Positions 1 through 5,319 of a stretch of DNA of 6,458 bases are shown here, piece by piece. The notes beneath the pieces are model-generated. The model was not told the DNA's origin. It saw only the letters and a list, made by a program, of their open reading frames with translations, and did not search any database. The number at the start of each line of letters is the position of its first letter. The stretch's first letter is position 1. The position numbers and the translations under genes were made by a program. The stretch is from CAYRFU01 sp964423525 (GTDB lineage: Bacteria > Vulcanimicrobiota > Xenobia > Xenobiales > JADMJV01), in contig CAYRFU010000374.1 in NCBI GenBank assembly GCA_964423525.1, positions 1 through 6,458 on the forward strand. The letters run 5' to 3'.

Positions 1-50
1 CTCCGTGTTATAACCCTTCTTCCTCGGCCAGTCGAATGTCAACAGGCCCT

Positions 51-527
51 CTAGTTGACCAGGCGCAGCAGTTTACCCTGGGCGGCGTCGACAGCGCCAG
101 CAGGGATCTTGTCGCTGCCGAGGGCCAGGTATTGACGAAACACACTCGCTTGTTCCGGAGCCAAGGCCTGTGCCACTTTTTCGACAATCTCGGGGGTGGA
201 GCCCAGCAGAGCGAGAGCCAACTGCTCGGGATCAAAACCTGTCAGACGCTTCTCCATCCGGGCCGGTTCTAGTTGCTGCAAAGCCTGGGCCAAGCGATCG
301 GCACGGCTAGGGCGAGCGGGACGAGAGGAATGAAGACGGTCAAGGACGGGCTTCCCTTCCGGTTCTTCGGGAGTCTCCTCCTTCTTGACCAGGCCCGGAG
401 AGGGAGCGCTTAGTGGCTGCTCAGGCTCGGTAGATGGGACCGCAAACTCGGTTGAAGGGACCTCGAGAAGCGTTTCGTCTTCTGTGTCGGGAATATCGAA
501 CGGGGCTCCTCCGAACGGATCTGCCAT
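51..527 (-). CDS. Small protein with disordered N-terminus and FliG-C-like helical domain
   Basis: The protein has 158 residues. Residues 1-75 are acidic and rich in Pro, Ser, Thr and Glu, with the motif VPSTE occurring twice (23-27 and 30-34), so this part is probably disordered. Residues 78-158 are predicted helical and resemble the C-terminal ARM-like domain of the flagellar switch protein FliG. The similarity covers a segment 'FDPEQLALALLGSTPE' (98-113), like the FliG pattern of a conserved D, then LALALKGA.E, followed by an 'EKVAQAL' helix and a final 'DAAQGKLLRLV' helix like FliG's VEEAQ..I..I. The torque charges of E. coli FliG (K264, R281, D288, D289) align by eye to L, E, Q and Y, so a motor role is unlikely. 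I infer a scaffold or interaction role. The ATG at 527 is chosen because a strong ribosome binding site lies just upstream; the frame stays open further upstream into the usp gene. It is last in the visible operon, 47 bases after usp. An unrelated helical repeat is the main alternative. Confidence 0.72.
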   Translation of the reverse strand: MADPFGGAPFDIPDTEDETLLEVPSTEFAVPSTEPEQPLSAPSPGLVKKEETPEEPEGKPVLDRLHSSRPARPSRADRLAQALQQLEPARMEKRLTGFDPEQLALALLGSTPEIVEKVAQALAPEQASVFRQYLALGSDKIPAGAVDAAQGKLLRLVN

Positions 528-529
528 AA

Positions 530-537
530 CCACCTCC
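530..537 (-). promoter_or_regulatory. Ribosome binding site GGAGGTGG
   Basis: On the minus strand GGAGGTGG lies just before the ATG at 527, with five bases between the GGAGG core and the start. It decides the start of the FliG-C-like gene: the same frame is open up to about 779, but that upstream part overlaps the universal stress protein gene and has an Arg/His-rich composition typical of an out-of-frame shadow. Confidence 0.75.
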
Positions 538-574
538 AGGCTTTCCCTTTTGAACGGTTCGACGTCGTTTCCTC

Positions 575-1012
575 TTAAGGCTTCTCTAGGGTCGGGCGTC
601 CGATGGTCATGACGGGACAAGGCGCGTAGCGAACGATCCGTTCGGCCACGCTGCCAAAAAGCCAGCGATTGAAGCCGGTGCGCCCGTGGGAGGTCATCAC
701 AATCAAGTCGATGCCCTCTTGCTCGGCCACATCGAGGAGCCCGTCGGCGGCTTCGCCTTCGACCAACCTGGCGGTGCACTTGACCCCCTCGACTCGCTTG
801 GAGTCGAGGTATTCGCTCAGGGCCTTCTCCTCATCGGCCCGGATCTTGTGCAGGTCGATCGAAGTCCAGGCGGCCGGAGAGATGACCGGAGGCAAAAAGA
901 CCCGAACTAACAGAATCTCAGCCTCGTTTTGACGAGCCAACTCCAAAGCGTAAGGGATCGCCTTCTCGGCTAATTTCGAGCCGTCTAAGGGCACGAGAAT
1001 TTTGGAAAACAT
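575..1012 (-). CDS. Universal stress protein, UspA family
   Basis: This is a single-domain Usp of 145 residues, the usual length for the family. It opens with 'MFSKILVPLDGS' (1-12), the typical first strand with the nucleotide-contacting Asp. It carries 'TSHGRTG' (107-113), then nine residues after G110 comes 'GSVAERI' (120-126), and it ends with 'APCPVMTIG' (130-138). This is the ATP-binding loop G-x2-G-x9-G-S/T with Thr in place of the first Gly, a common variant. ATP-binding Usps are cytoplasmic dimers induced under growth arrest and stress; the specific role here is not visible. Its ATG lies 13 bases after the dusA stop, and the upstream sequence GAGAAGAAG is a modest ribosome binding site, so it is probably cotranscribed with dusA. 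The FliG-C-like gene follows after 47 bases. Confidence 0.95.
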   Translation of the reverse strand: MFSKILVPLDGSKLAEKAIPYALELARQNEAEILLVRVFLPPVISPAAWTSIDLHKIRADEEKALSEYLDSKRVEGVKCTARLVEGEAADGLLDVAEQEGIDLIVMTSHGRTGFNRWLFGSVAERIVRYAPCPVMTIGRPTLEKP

Positions 1013-1025
1013 GGAACGCTTCTTC

Positions 1026-2009
1026 TCAGGGGTAGGCGAGGTTTCCCGCTATCAGATCGACGGCTCCCTCAAGAACCTCCAGTCCAGCTCCTGGGCGGAT
1101 CGGCTCTTCGGTCAAGTAGCGGCGCCAGGCCCGGGCTCTCTTCTGGTGACTGTAGAGACCCAGGATGTGGCGAGTCATTTTTTGCATCGGCACCCCTTCA
1201 GCCATCATCCTCTCGACGTAGGGGCAGAAGGCCTGCACGACCTCCTCCCTGGTCCTGATGGGATGATCGTCATGGTAAAAGTCGCGATCGACGTGGGCTA
1301 GGAAGTAGGGGTTCTGGTAAGCTTCTCTTCCGATCATGACCCCGTCGACCTGGTCGAGGTGCTCGCGCGCGGCTTGCCAGCACCGAATCCCTCCGTTGAT
1401 GATCACTTCCAGGTCAGGACGCTCTTGCTTGAGCCGATAGACGAAGTCGTAGCGGAGAGGGGGAACTTCCCGGTTCTCCTTCGGGCTGAGACCGTCGAGC
1501 CAGGCCTTACGCGCGTGGACCATGAAAATCTGGCAGCCGGCATCAGCCACTCTCTCCACGAAGTCTTTAAACGGCTCGTAAGCGTCCTGGCGGTCGATAC
1601 CGACGCGGGTCTTGACTGTTACCGGGATCGAGACGGCCGCCTGCATCGCGGCCACGCAGCGCGCCACTTTATCGGGCTCGGCCATCAGGCAGGCGCCGAA
1701 TCGTCTTTGGTTACCTTTCTGACTGGGGCAACCGATGTTGAGGTTGACCTCGTCATAACCCCACTCTTCGATGATGGCCGAGGCTTCGGCAAGCTCGGCA
1801 GGGTCGCTTCCGCCGAGTTGAATGGCCACCGGGTGCTCGCTCGAATCAAAGGCTAGGAATCGCTCGCGCTTTCCGTAGAGGATGGCCCCTGGTGGAAGCA
1901 TTTCGCTGTAGAGAAAGGCGTGGCGGGTCAACAGTCGCAGAAAGTACCGTTCATGTCGGTCAGTCCACCCCATCATGGGTGCGATGCAAACTCTCCTGGC
2001 TGCGCTCAC
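1026..2009 (-). CDS. dusA: tRNA-dihydrouridine synthase A
   Basis: DusA is an FMN- and NADPH-dependent enzyme that reduces uridines in the tRNA D-loop (U20/U20a in E. coli DusA). The protein has 327 residues, close to the family norm. It shows the DusA signature throughout: 'APMMGWTDRHERYFLRLL' (10-27), 'HPVAIQLGGSDP' (59-70), and 'VNLNIGCPS' (88-96) with the catalytic Cys at 94. 'FGACLM' (104-109), 'VTVKTRVGID' (130-139), 'HARKAWLDGLSPKENR' (165-180), 'INGGI' (204-208) in the FMN phosphate region and 'DGVMIGREAYQNP' (222-234) follow. The long identical stretches with proteobacterial DusA separate it from DusB and DusC. The start is GTG at 2009: an in-frame TGA lies about 58 bases upstream, and no better start lies between. 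A weak AGGTGG lies 13 bases upstream. It follows the methyltransferase gene after 72 bases that hold a candidate promoter, and usp is 13 bases downstream. Confidence 0.97.
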   Translation of the reverse strand: MSAARRVCIAPMMGWTDRHERYFLRLLTRHAFLYSEMLPPGAILYGKRERFLAFDSSEHPVAIQLGGSDPAELAEASAIIEEWGYDEVNLNIGCPSQKGNQRRFGACLMAEPDKVARCVAAMQAAVSIPVTVKTRVGIDRQDAYEPFKDFVERVADAGCQIFMVHARKAWLDGLSPKENREVPPLRYDFVYRLKQERPDLEVIINGGIRCWQAAREHLDQVDGVMIGREAYQNPYFLAHVDRDFYHDDHPIRTREEVVQAFCPYVERMMAEGVPMQKMTRHILGLYSHQKRARAWRRYLTEEPIRPGAGLEVLEGAVDLIAGNLAYP

Positions 2010-2036
2010 TGGTCTGTTTTCACCACCTTTTGAGGG

Positions 2037-2054
2037 CCAAGGTAGCTCACCTGG
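2037..2054. promoter_or_regulatory. Imperfect inverted repeat over the dusA promoter
   Basis: CCAGGT and ACC-TTGG flank the five bases GAGCT on the minus strand, giving a six-pair stem with one bulged base. It covers the candidate -10 and the adjacent spacer. It could be an operator half-site pair or a small hairpin. It has no T-run, so it is not a terminator. A repeat this short can occur by chance. Confidence 0.2.
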
Positions 2055-2067
2055 CGGCGGGTGTCAA
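2039..2067 (-). promoter_or_regulatory. Candidate sigma70-type promoter for dusA
   Basis: Read on the minus strand, a perfect TTGACA (-35, bases 2062-2067) is followed by a 17-base spacer and TACCTT (bases 2039-2044), which matches the TATAAT consensus at 3 of 6 positions including the first, second and last. Transcription would start near 2032 and leave a leader of about 23 bases before the GTG of dusA. The site lies entirely in the 72-base gap after the methyltransferase gene. The spacing is ideal but the -10 is weak, so this is an inference. Confidence 0.4.
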
Positions 2068-2081
2068 ATCCCGTTGGGCGG

Positions 2082-2711
2082 TTAGCCTGTCAGGAAGGCG
2101 ATCAATTCAGGCGAGGAGGGGATGATTCCGATGCCGGTCTTGGAACTGTTGAGTCCGATCTCGGAGTGGGCCAGCAGGAACTCCTCTTTGGGGCCGGGGA
2201 GGCTTTGCCAGAAAGGGGCGACCTCCTCAGTCCCCACCAGGCCGCTGCTGATGTCGTGGATGGCGATATGGCCACAGCCCGCTTCCAGGTTGACCAGCAT
2301 ATCGGCCCTCAGCCCTGCAGCGGTGTGATCGCCGTCAAGGAAAATCAGGTCAAAGTGGCCCAGATCCTCTCGCCACTGGCGAAACTCGGGCGAATGGGAG
2401 TCGCCTTTGAAGAACTGAATGCCTTCACCCAGGTGGATGTCGAACAGATACTTCTCACACAGACCCAGGTCGCAGGCCGCGACCTTCTCAAACTCAAACA
2501 GATGATGGAGAAGATTGACCAGTTTGCCGGTCCAGCAACCGATCTCAAGATAGCTCTTGATTTGATGGGACTCTATCCAGCCGCACAGAGCGGTTAATTC
2601 GTCCCGACTTTGCAAGATGCAATTGTCAGGAGCCGACCACTGGTTGTAGGAAAACTCGGTGAAAGTATCCCAGCATTTGTGGGGCTTGAGTAAAGCGGGA
2701 AGATCTCTCAT
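2082..2711 (-). CDS. Class I SAM-dependent methyltransferase (Methyltransf_24-like)
   Basis: The protein has 209 residues with a Rossmann-type methyltransferase core. Motif I is 'YLEIGCWTG' (54-62, family E/D-x-G-x-x-x-G). The acidic residue ending the second strand is in 'VAACDL' (77-82), 'GDS' (103-105) marks the next SAM-contacting loop, and 'FDLIFLDGDHT' (120-130) plus 'IHDI' (151-154) are typical of the Methyltransf_24/CmcI-like group. In that group the Asp and His of DGDH/HD can bind a metal. The substrate is unknown. The ATG at 2711 is chosen because it forms an ATGA overlap with the stop of the upstream transporter gene; a GTG in the same frame at 2735 would add eight residues. The gene is therefore translationally coupled to the transporter. 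The N-terminal 40 residues are rich in aromatic residues and resemble nothing I recognise. Confidence 0.85.
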   Translation of the reverse strand: MRDLPALLKPHKCWDTFTEFSYNQWSAPDNCILQSRDELTALCGWIESHQIKSYLEIGCWTGKLVNLLHHLFEFEKVAACDLGLCEKYLFDIHLGEGIQFFKGDSHSPEFRQWREDLGHFDLIFLDGDHTAAGLRADMLVNLEAGCGHIAIHDISSGLVGTEEVAPFWQSLPGPKEEFLLAHSEIGLNSSKTGIGIIPSSPELIAFLTG

Positions 2712-3148
2712 CGGCTCGGTCGCAGAAACAGCCACACTCCCGAAAAGACCAGGGCCAGACCGACCACCCTGGCCAGGTCGACCCGACGGGTGTAGTCCAC
2801 CAACCAGCCGTTGTGATCTAGCAGGAGTCCTAGCAAGAGCTGTCCGGCTACGAAAAAGGTGATGGTGGTAGCCACTCCCACCTTAATGATGCCATAGGTG
2901 ATGGCCCACAACACCACCAGGCCCAAGGCTCCGGCTCCGAGCGCATAGAAAGGAACCTCGCGCCAGTGAGCGAGCTTGCCACCCCCCTGAGCTAAAAGAA
3001 TCGGGAGCACCGCCAGAGCCCCCCCGAGGTGGATGATAAAAATCGCTTCCCATAAACCCAACCGCTGGCTGATGAGGGTCGTTAAAGGGCCCTGGAGAGC
3101 GGCCGCCATCCCGCCCAGCATCCCGATCAGAACAACCAGAGAGACCAA
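2708..3148 (-). CDS. DMT-superfamily membrane protein, YdcZ/DUF606 family
   Basis: This is a hydrophobic protein of 146 residues with five predicted membrane helices (about 3-22, 33-53, 66-88, 91-110 and 125-142), the layout of the half-length YdcZ/DUF606 branch of the drug/metabolite transporter superfamily. Typical features are 'ALQGPLTTLISQRLG' (17-31), 'TITFFVAGQLLLGLLLDHNGW' (95-115, in part) and the closing 'RVVGLALVFSGVWL' (127-140). Such half-size proteins are thought to pair in opposite orientations. The substrate is unknown. The start is TTG at 3148, four bases after the preceding stop and without a clear Shine-Dalgarno, which suggests reinitiation from the upstream gene. The internal ATG at residue 10 would cut into the first helix. 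The stop overlaps the ATG of the methyltransferase, so the two products are probably made together. Confidence 0.88.
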   Translation of the reverse strand: MVSLVVLIGMLGGMAAALQGPLTTLISQRLGLWEAIFIIHLGGALAVLPILLAQGGGKLAHWREVPFYALGAGALGLVVLWAITYGIIKVGVATTITFFVAGQLLLGLLLDHNGWLVDYTRRVDLARVVGLALVFSGVWLFLRPSR

Positions 3149-3152
3149 CGGC

Positions 3153-3422
3153 TTACGATTTGATGTCGGCGTCGTGATAGACTTTCACCACCCGCGGGGA
3201 GAGTGCCAGCATGCTCAGACTGCTGGAGGGAAGCTCGGCCGAGTAAGCTTTGATCAGCCAGAGATCGTCCTTGAAGGTACCTTTGAGGTTTTTCAACATC
3301 TCCTGGTCTTCATCTTTGAGGCCGTCGACCGTCTGCACGATGACCGCCACGGAGATATCGTAACCAGGATTCTCCTCCATAATTTTTCGCAAGCTGGGGT
3401 CAAGCTTTTCCTCGGGCTCCAT
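3153..3422 (-). CDS. Small stand-alone I9/subtilase-propeptide-like protein
   Basis: The protein has 89 residues, with no signal peptide and no membrane segment. The pattern fits the ferredoxin-like fold of subtilisin propeptides and I9 inhibitors: a strand 'YDISVAVIVQTV' (21-32), a helix around 'EDQEMLKNLKG' (38-48), a strand 'DLWLIKAYSAELP' (53-65), a helix 'SSLSMLALSP' (67-76) and an edge strand 'RVVKVYHDADI' (77-87). The 'AYSAELP...L..L...P.V..V..D' signature is the most telling part. Family members fold subtilases or inhibit them; some free-standing homologues (the yeast IB2 type) act as inhibitors or chaperones. No protease gene is visible here, so the partner is unknown. The ATG at 3422 has GAAGGGCGG about seven bases upstream. 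It is first in the minus-strand run and lies four bases before the transporter. The gene is clearly plausible; the family call is moderate. Confidence 0.78.
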   Translation of the reverse strand: MEPEEKLDPSLRKIMEENPGYDISVAVIVQTVDGLKDEDQEMLKNLKGTFKDDLWLIKAYSAELPSSSLSMLALSPRVVKVYHDADIKS

Positions 3423-3480
3423 AAGAACCGCCCTTCGTGGCCTTCGAGGTTTTTCCCGTGCGATTGCAAACTAAGGGAAG
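3423..3480. promoter_or_regulatory. Divergent intergenic region
   Basis: These 58 bases separate the minus-strand I9-like gene from the plus-strand pseudopilin pair and should hold transcription signals for both, unless the promoters lie inside the neighbouring coding regions. No convincing -35/-10 pair is visible on either strand. The only pattern is a tandem nine-base direct repeat with one mismatch, CCTTCGTGG at 3432-3440 and CCTTCGAGG at 3441-3449, placed about 10 bases upstream of the minus-strand start. Confidence 0.35.
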
Positions 3481-3843
3481 ATGGGCAAGCGGGGTCTTTC
3501 GATGGTCGAGGTTATCGTGGCCGTTGTTTTGCTTGCTGCCGCTCTGATGCTGATTTTAGCGCTGATGCCGGCCGGTCTGCTGTCTCTCAAAAAGGCCGAG
3601 AATCTCCAGACGGCTCAGGGTTACGCTAGCGAACTGCTCGAGACGGCGCCCGTGCCGACCACCTTGCCCAGTCAACCAGAGAACTTCGAGCGGACCCTCA
3701 ACGGCAATCGATTCGAGGCCAGCCGCTGGGCCGAAAAAACCGGTCCTCATACCTATGAATGGACGGTCGAGGTCCACTGGCCCAGAGCCCAGAGACCGGT
3801 CACCCTGAAGCTTCGGCGTTTCTCCGAGAAGGAGCTGCCATGA
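3481..3843 (+). CDS. Prepilin-type minor pseudopilin, GspI-like
   Basis: The protein has 120 residues. It begins with a short positively charged leader MGKRG and then 'LSMVEVIVAVVLLAAALML' (6-24). This is a type III signal peptide that prepilin peptidase would cut after Gly5, leaving Leu1 and Glu5 in the mature protein. Glu5 is the residue needed for pilin assembly. The hydrophobic helix runs to about residue 36. 'AQGYASELLE' (45-54) and the late 'EWTVEVHW...PVTLKLRRF' (93-114) resemble minor pseudopilin GspI, which nucleates the pseudopilus tip with GspJ and GspK in type II secretion. A related type IV pilus minor pilin is the alternative. The start is ATG at 3481, because an in-frame TAA lies nine bases before it; AAGGGA upstream is close to the ATG. 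The stop overlaps the start of the next gene by ATGA. Confidence 0.88.
   Translation: MGKRGLSMVEVIVAVVLLAAALMLILALMPAGLLSLKKAENLQTAQGYASELLETAPVPTTLPSQPENFERTLNGNRFEASRWAEKTGPHTYEWTVEVHWPRAQRPVTLKLRRFSEKELP
3829..3834 (+). promoter_or_regulatory. Ribosome binding site AAGGAG
   Basis: AAGGAG lies five bases before the ATG at 3840, inside the last codons of the GspI-like gene. It fixes the start of the GspJ-like gene at 3840; the same frame is open from 3759 but that part has no prepilin leader at its beginning. Confidence 0.75.
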
Positions 3844-4364
3844 GCCAACGTGCCTGGTCGTTGCTTGAGTTGGTGGTGGCCGCCGCCTTATTGTCTCTCG
3901 TCTTGCTGGTGGCGACGATGGTCTTCAGGCCGGCTTTGAGAAGTTGGACCGAAGGACAGCAAAGGTCTGAAGCTCAGCAGGTTGTGGCTGTGACCAGCCG
4001 TTGGCTGGAAAGTGACGTGGTGGCGGCTCGGCCAGATTCTCTTGGCTGGCAACAAGACCAGTTGCTGCTAGCTCGAGCTGATGAGCCCCCACGCTACGAC
4101 TCCTTTGGCTGGCCGCTTTATGACCGGGTCGTCTCTTACTGGCTCGACGAGGAGGGTGCCCTTCACCGGCAGTTGGCCAGCCTACCGGCCGACACTGAGC
4201 CGGCCCCTCTAGCTCGCGACCCCAGCTCTCGAGTCGTGGCTCGTCATCTGGTGACGTTTGACTGCGAAGTTCGGGGGAGCCTACTTCTACTCAAACTGGA
4301 AAGCGATCAGTTAGGTAACCGATGCCGCCTCGAAACGAGCTTCAGTTCTCGCCTCACCGACTAG
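3840..4364 (+). CDS. Prepilin-type minor pseudopilin, GspJ-like
   Basis: The protein has 174 residues. The leader MSQRA is followed by 'WSLLELVVAAALLSLVLLVA' (6-25), a prepilin-type helix with the conserved Glu at mature position 5. The residue before the expected cleavage site is Ala5, not the usual Gly, and the first mature residue is Trp where Phe, Met or Leu is usual. After the helix, 'FRPALRSWTEGQQRSEAQQVVAVTSRWLESD' (29-59, shown in part) resembles the GspJ stem, where an amphipathic helix leads to R..L..D. The rest is a beta-rich head with 'RVVSYWLDEEGALHRQ' (96-111), like the GspJ 'V.Y.L..g.L.R' pattern, and only two Cys (142 and 162). The ATGA overlap and AAGGAG site indicate coupling to the GspI-like gene. 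Its 3' end overlaps the convergent PRPP synthetase gene by 11 bases. Confidence 0.86.
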   Translation: MSQRAWSLLELVVAAALLSLVLLVATMVFRPALRSWTEGQQRSEAQQVVAVTSRWLESDVVAARPDSLGWQQDQLLLARADEPPRYDSFGWPLYDRVVSYWLDEEGALHRQLASLPADTEPAPLARDPSSRVVARHLVTFDCEVRGSLLLLKLESDQLGNRCRLETSFSSRLTD

Positions 4365-5298
4365 CCATTCTACGGGTGCAAAGCTCTTGTTCGAGTGTCT
4401 GCACCAACAGGGGAGCCAAATTCTCGACTTTCAAGAAATCCCCGGCCAACTCGACCGAGCGAGGATGACTGTTGGTGGTCACGACCTGCTCGAACAAGCC
4501 AGAGCGCCTGAGTTCTTCGAGGGAATCGCCTGGGAAGAGGCCGTGGGTTGCCACTGCGACAATCTCCTTGGCTCCAGCTTCACGATAAGCCTGACCGGCG
4601 GCCAACAAGGTGCCTCCCGTTCGAATCATATCGTCATAGAGCAGCACGCGAGCCCCTTCGACATGGGCGTTGATAGCGCTGATTTGAGTTTGGCCGTCGC
4701 CGAGCCTTCGCTTGAGCACGAAAGAGGCCGCTACCCCGGCGTCGTTAGCCAGGGACTCCACCCACTTGGCTCGACCAGCGTCGGTGCAAGCCACCACATA
4801 GTTTTCACCGCCCCATTTCTGGAAAATTTCCAAGATAACGGGCTTGGCGTAGAGATGGCGCGCTCGAGCCACGGCCTCAAAGTAGTGAGGGATCCCTTCA
4901 GAATGAAGGTCGACCAGGAAAAACCGGTTGCCTCGAAAGGCGGGCGGGACCGACGAGAAGAGGCGGGCTCTGGACTTGGCTGTCACCACCTCCCCGGGTC
5001 GTACAGCCCGCTCCATGGTCGAATAACCGAAGTAGGGGATGATGACGGAGAGCGTCCTCGAACCATAGACCGCCAGAGCGCAGGCGAGGTCGTAGAGTTC
5101 GAGGGTGTCGGAGTCGGAGATGGTTCCCCCAACCAGCACTACGTCACGCTCCTGAACCGAGGAGAGGATTCTCTGGTAACGCTCACCATCTCGGAATTGT
5201 GAGACCTCGCGAACCCCGGCCTCAAGCCCCCCCTGGGCCAGCATCAGCTCGGCCAGATAGGCGTAGCGACGGGTCGAGAAGACAACGGGGATTTCCAT
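4354..5298 (-). CDS. prs: Divergent ribose-phosphate pyrophosphokinase (PRPP synthetase)
   Basis: The family makes PRPP from ribose 5-phosphate and ATP for purine, pyrimidine, NAD, His and Trp synthesis. The protein has 314 residues, the normal length. It keeps 'FRDGE' (35-39, family F-D/S-DGE), 'IIPYFGY' (86-92), 'VDLHSEGIPHYF' (129-140) with the ATP-contacting His132, 'TDAGRAKW' (172-179), the flexible-loop 'KRR' (196-198), the PRPP loop 'YDDMIRTGGTL' (221-231) and 'VATHGLF' (249-255). It departs from class I enzymes at the ATP site: the RQD after PYYGYA is 'TME' (94-96), and the loop Asp before TGGT is Arg226. The ER...G-V-TA...AR..S..P stretch (96-118) and THGLFP recall plant class II enzymes. 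No second synthetase gene is visible in the window. It follows the membrane protein gene after 21 bases with no strong ribosome binding site. Confidence 0.88.
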   Translation of the reverse strand: MEIPVVFSTRRYAYLAELMLAQGGLEAGVREVSQFRDGERYQRILSSVQERDVVLVGGTISDSDTLELYDLACALAVYGSRTLSVIIPYFGYSTMERAVRPGEVVTAKSRARLFSSVPPAFRGNRFFLVDLHSEGIPHYFEAVARARHLYAKPVILEIFQKWGGENYVVACTDAGRAKWVESLANDAGVAASFVLKRRLGDGQTQISAINAHVEGARVLLYDDMIRTGGTLLAAGQAYREAGAKEIVAVATHGLFPGDSLEELRRSGLFEQVVTTNSHPRSVELAGDFLKVENLAPLLVQTLEQELCTRRMASR

Positions 5299-5319
5299 GA
5301 AGGCTGGGCGTCGGTCGGC

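Noticed and set aside
8..42. TTGACA (37-42) and TTATAA (8-13) on the minus strand after the FliG-C-like gene
   Set aside because: Both boxes look good alone, but the spacer is 23 bases, too long for a sigma70 promoter. The downstream gene lies outside the window.
552..567. GAACGGTTC and CGACGTCG palindromes between usp and the FliG-C-like gene
   Set aside because: They are 8-9 base palindromes without a T-run or promoter boxes, so neither a terminator nor an operator can be supported.
528..779. Upstream extension of the FliG-C-like frame
   Set aside because: The extra 84 residues are Arg/His-rich, overlap the usp gene out of frame, and have no start site as good as the ATG at 527 with GGAGGTGG.
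1359..1856. Plus-strand open frame of 165 codons opposite dusA
   Set aside because: It is antisense to highly conserved dusA motifs, so it is a by-product of codon use.
2061..2597. Plus-strand open frame of 178 codons opposite the methyltransferase gene
   Set aside because: It runs antisense to a gene with clear SAM-binding motifs and has no recognisable domain of its own.
3033..3629. Plus-strand open frame of 198 codons spanning the divergent region
   Set aside because: It crosses the transporter, the I9-like gene and the start of the GspI-like gene in a different frame; all three of those are better supported.
4387..5202. Plus-strand open frame of 271 codons opposite prs
   Set aside because: It is the antisense shadow of a well-supported PRPP synthetase gene, has no recognisable domain, and its composition follows from the codon bias of the opposite strand.
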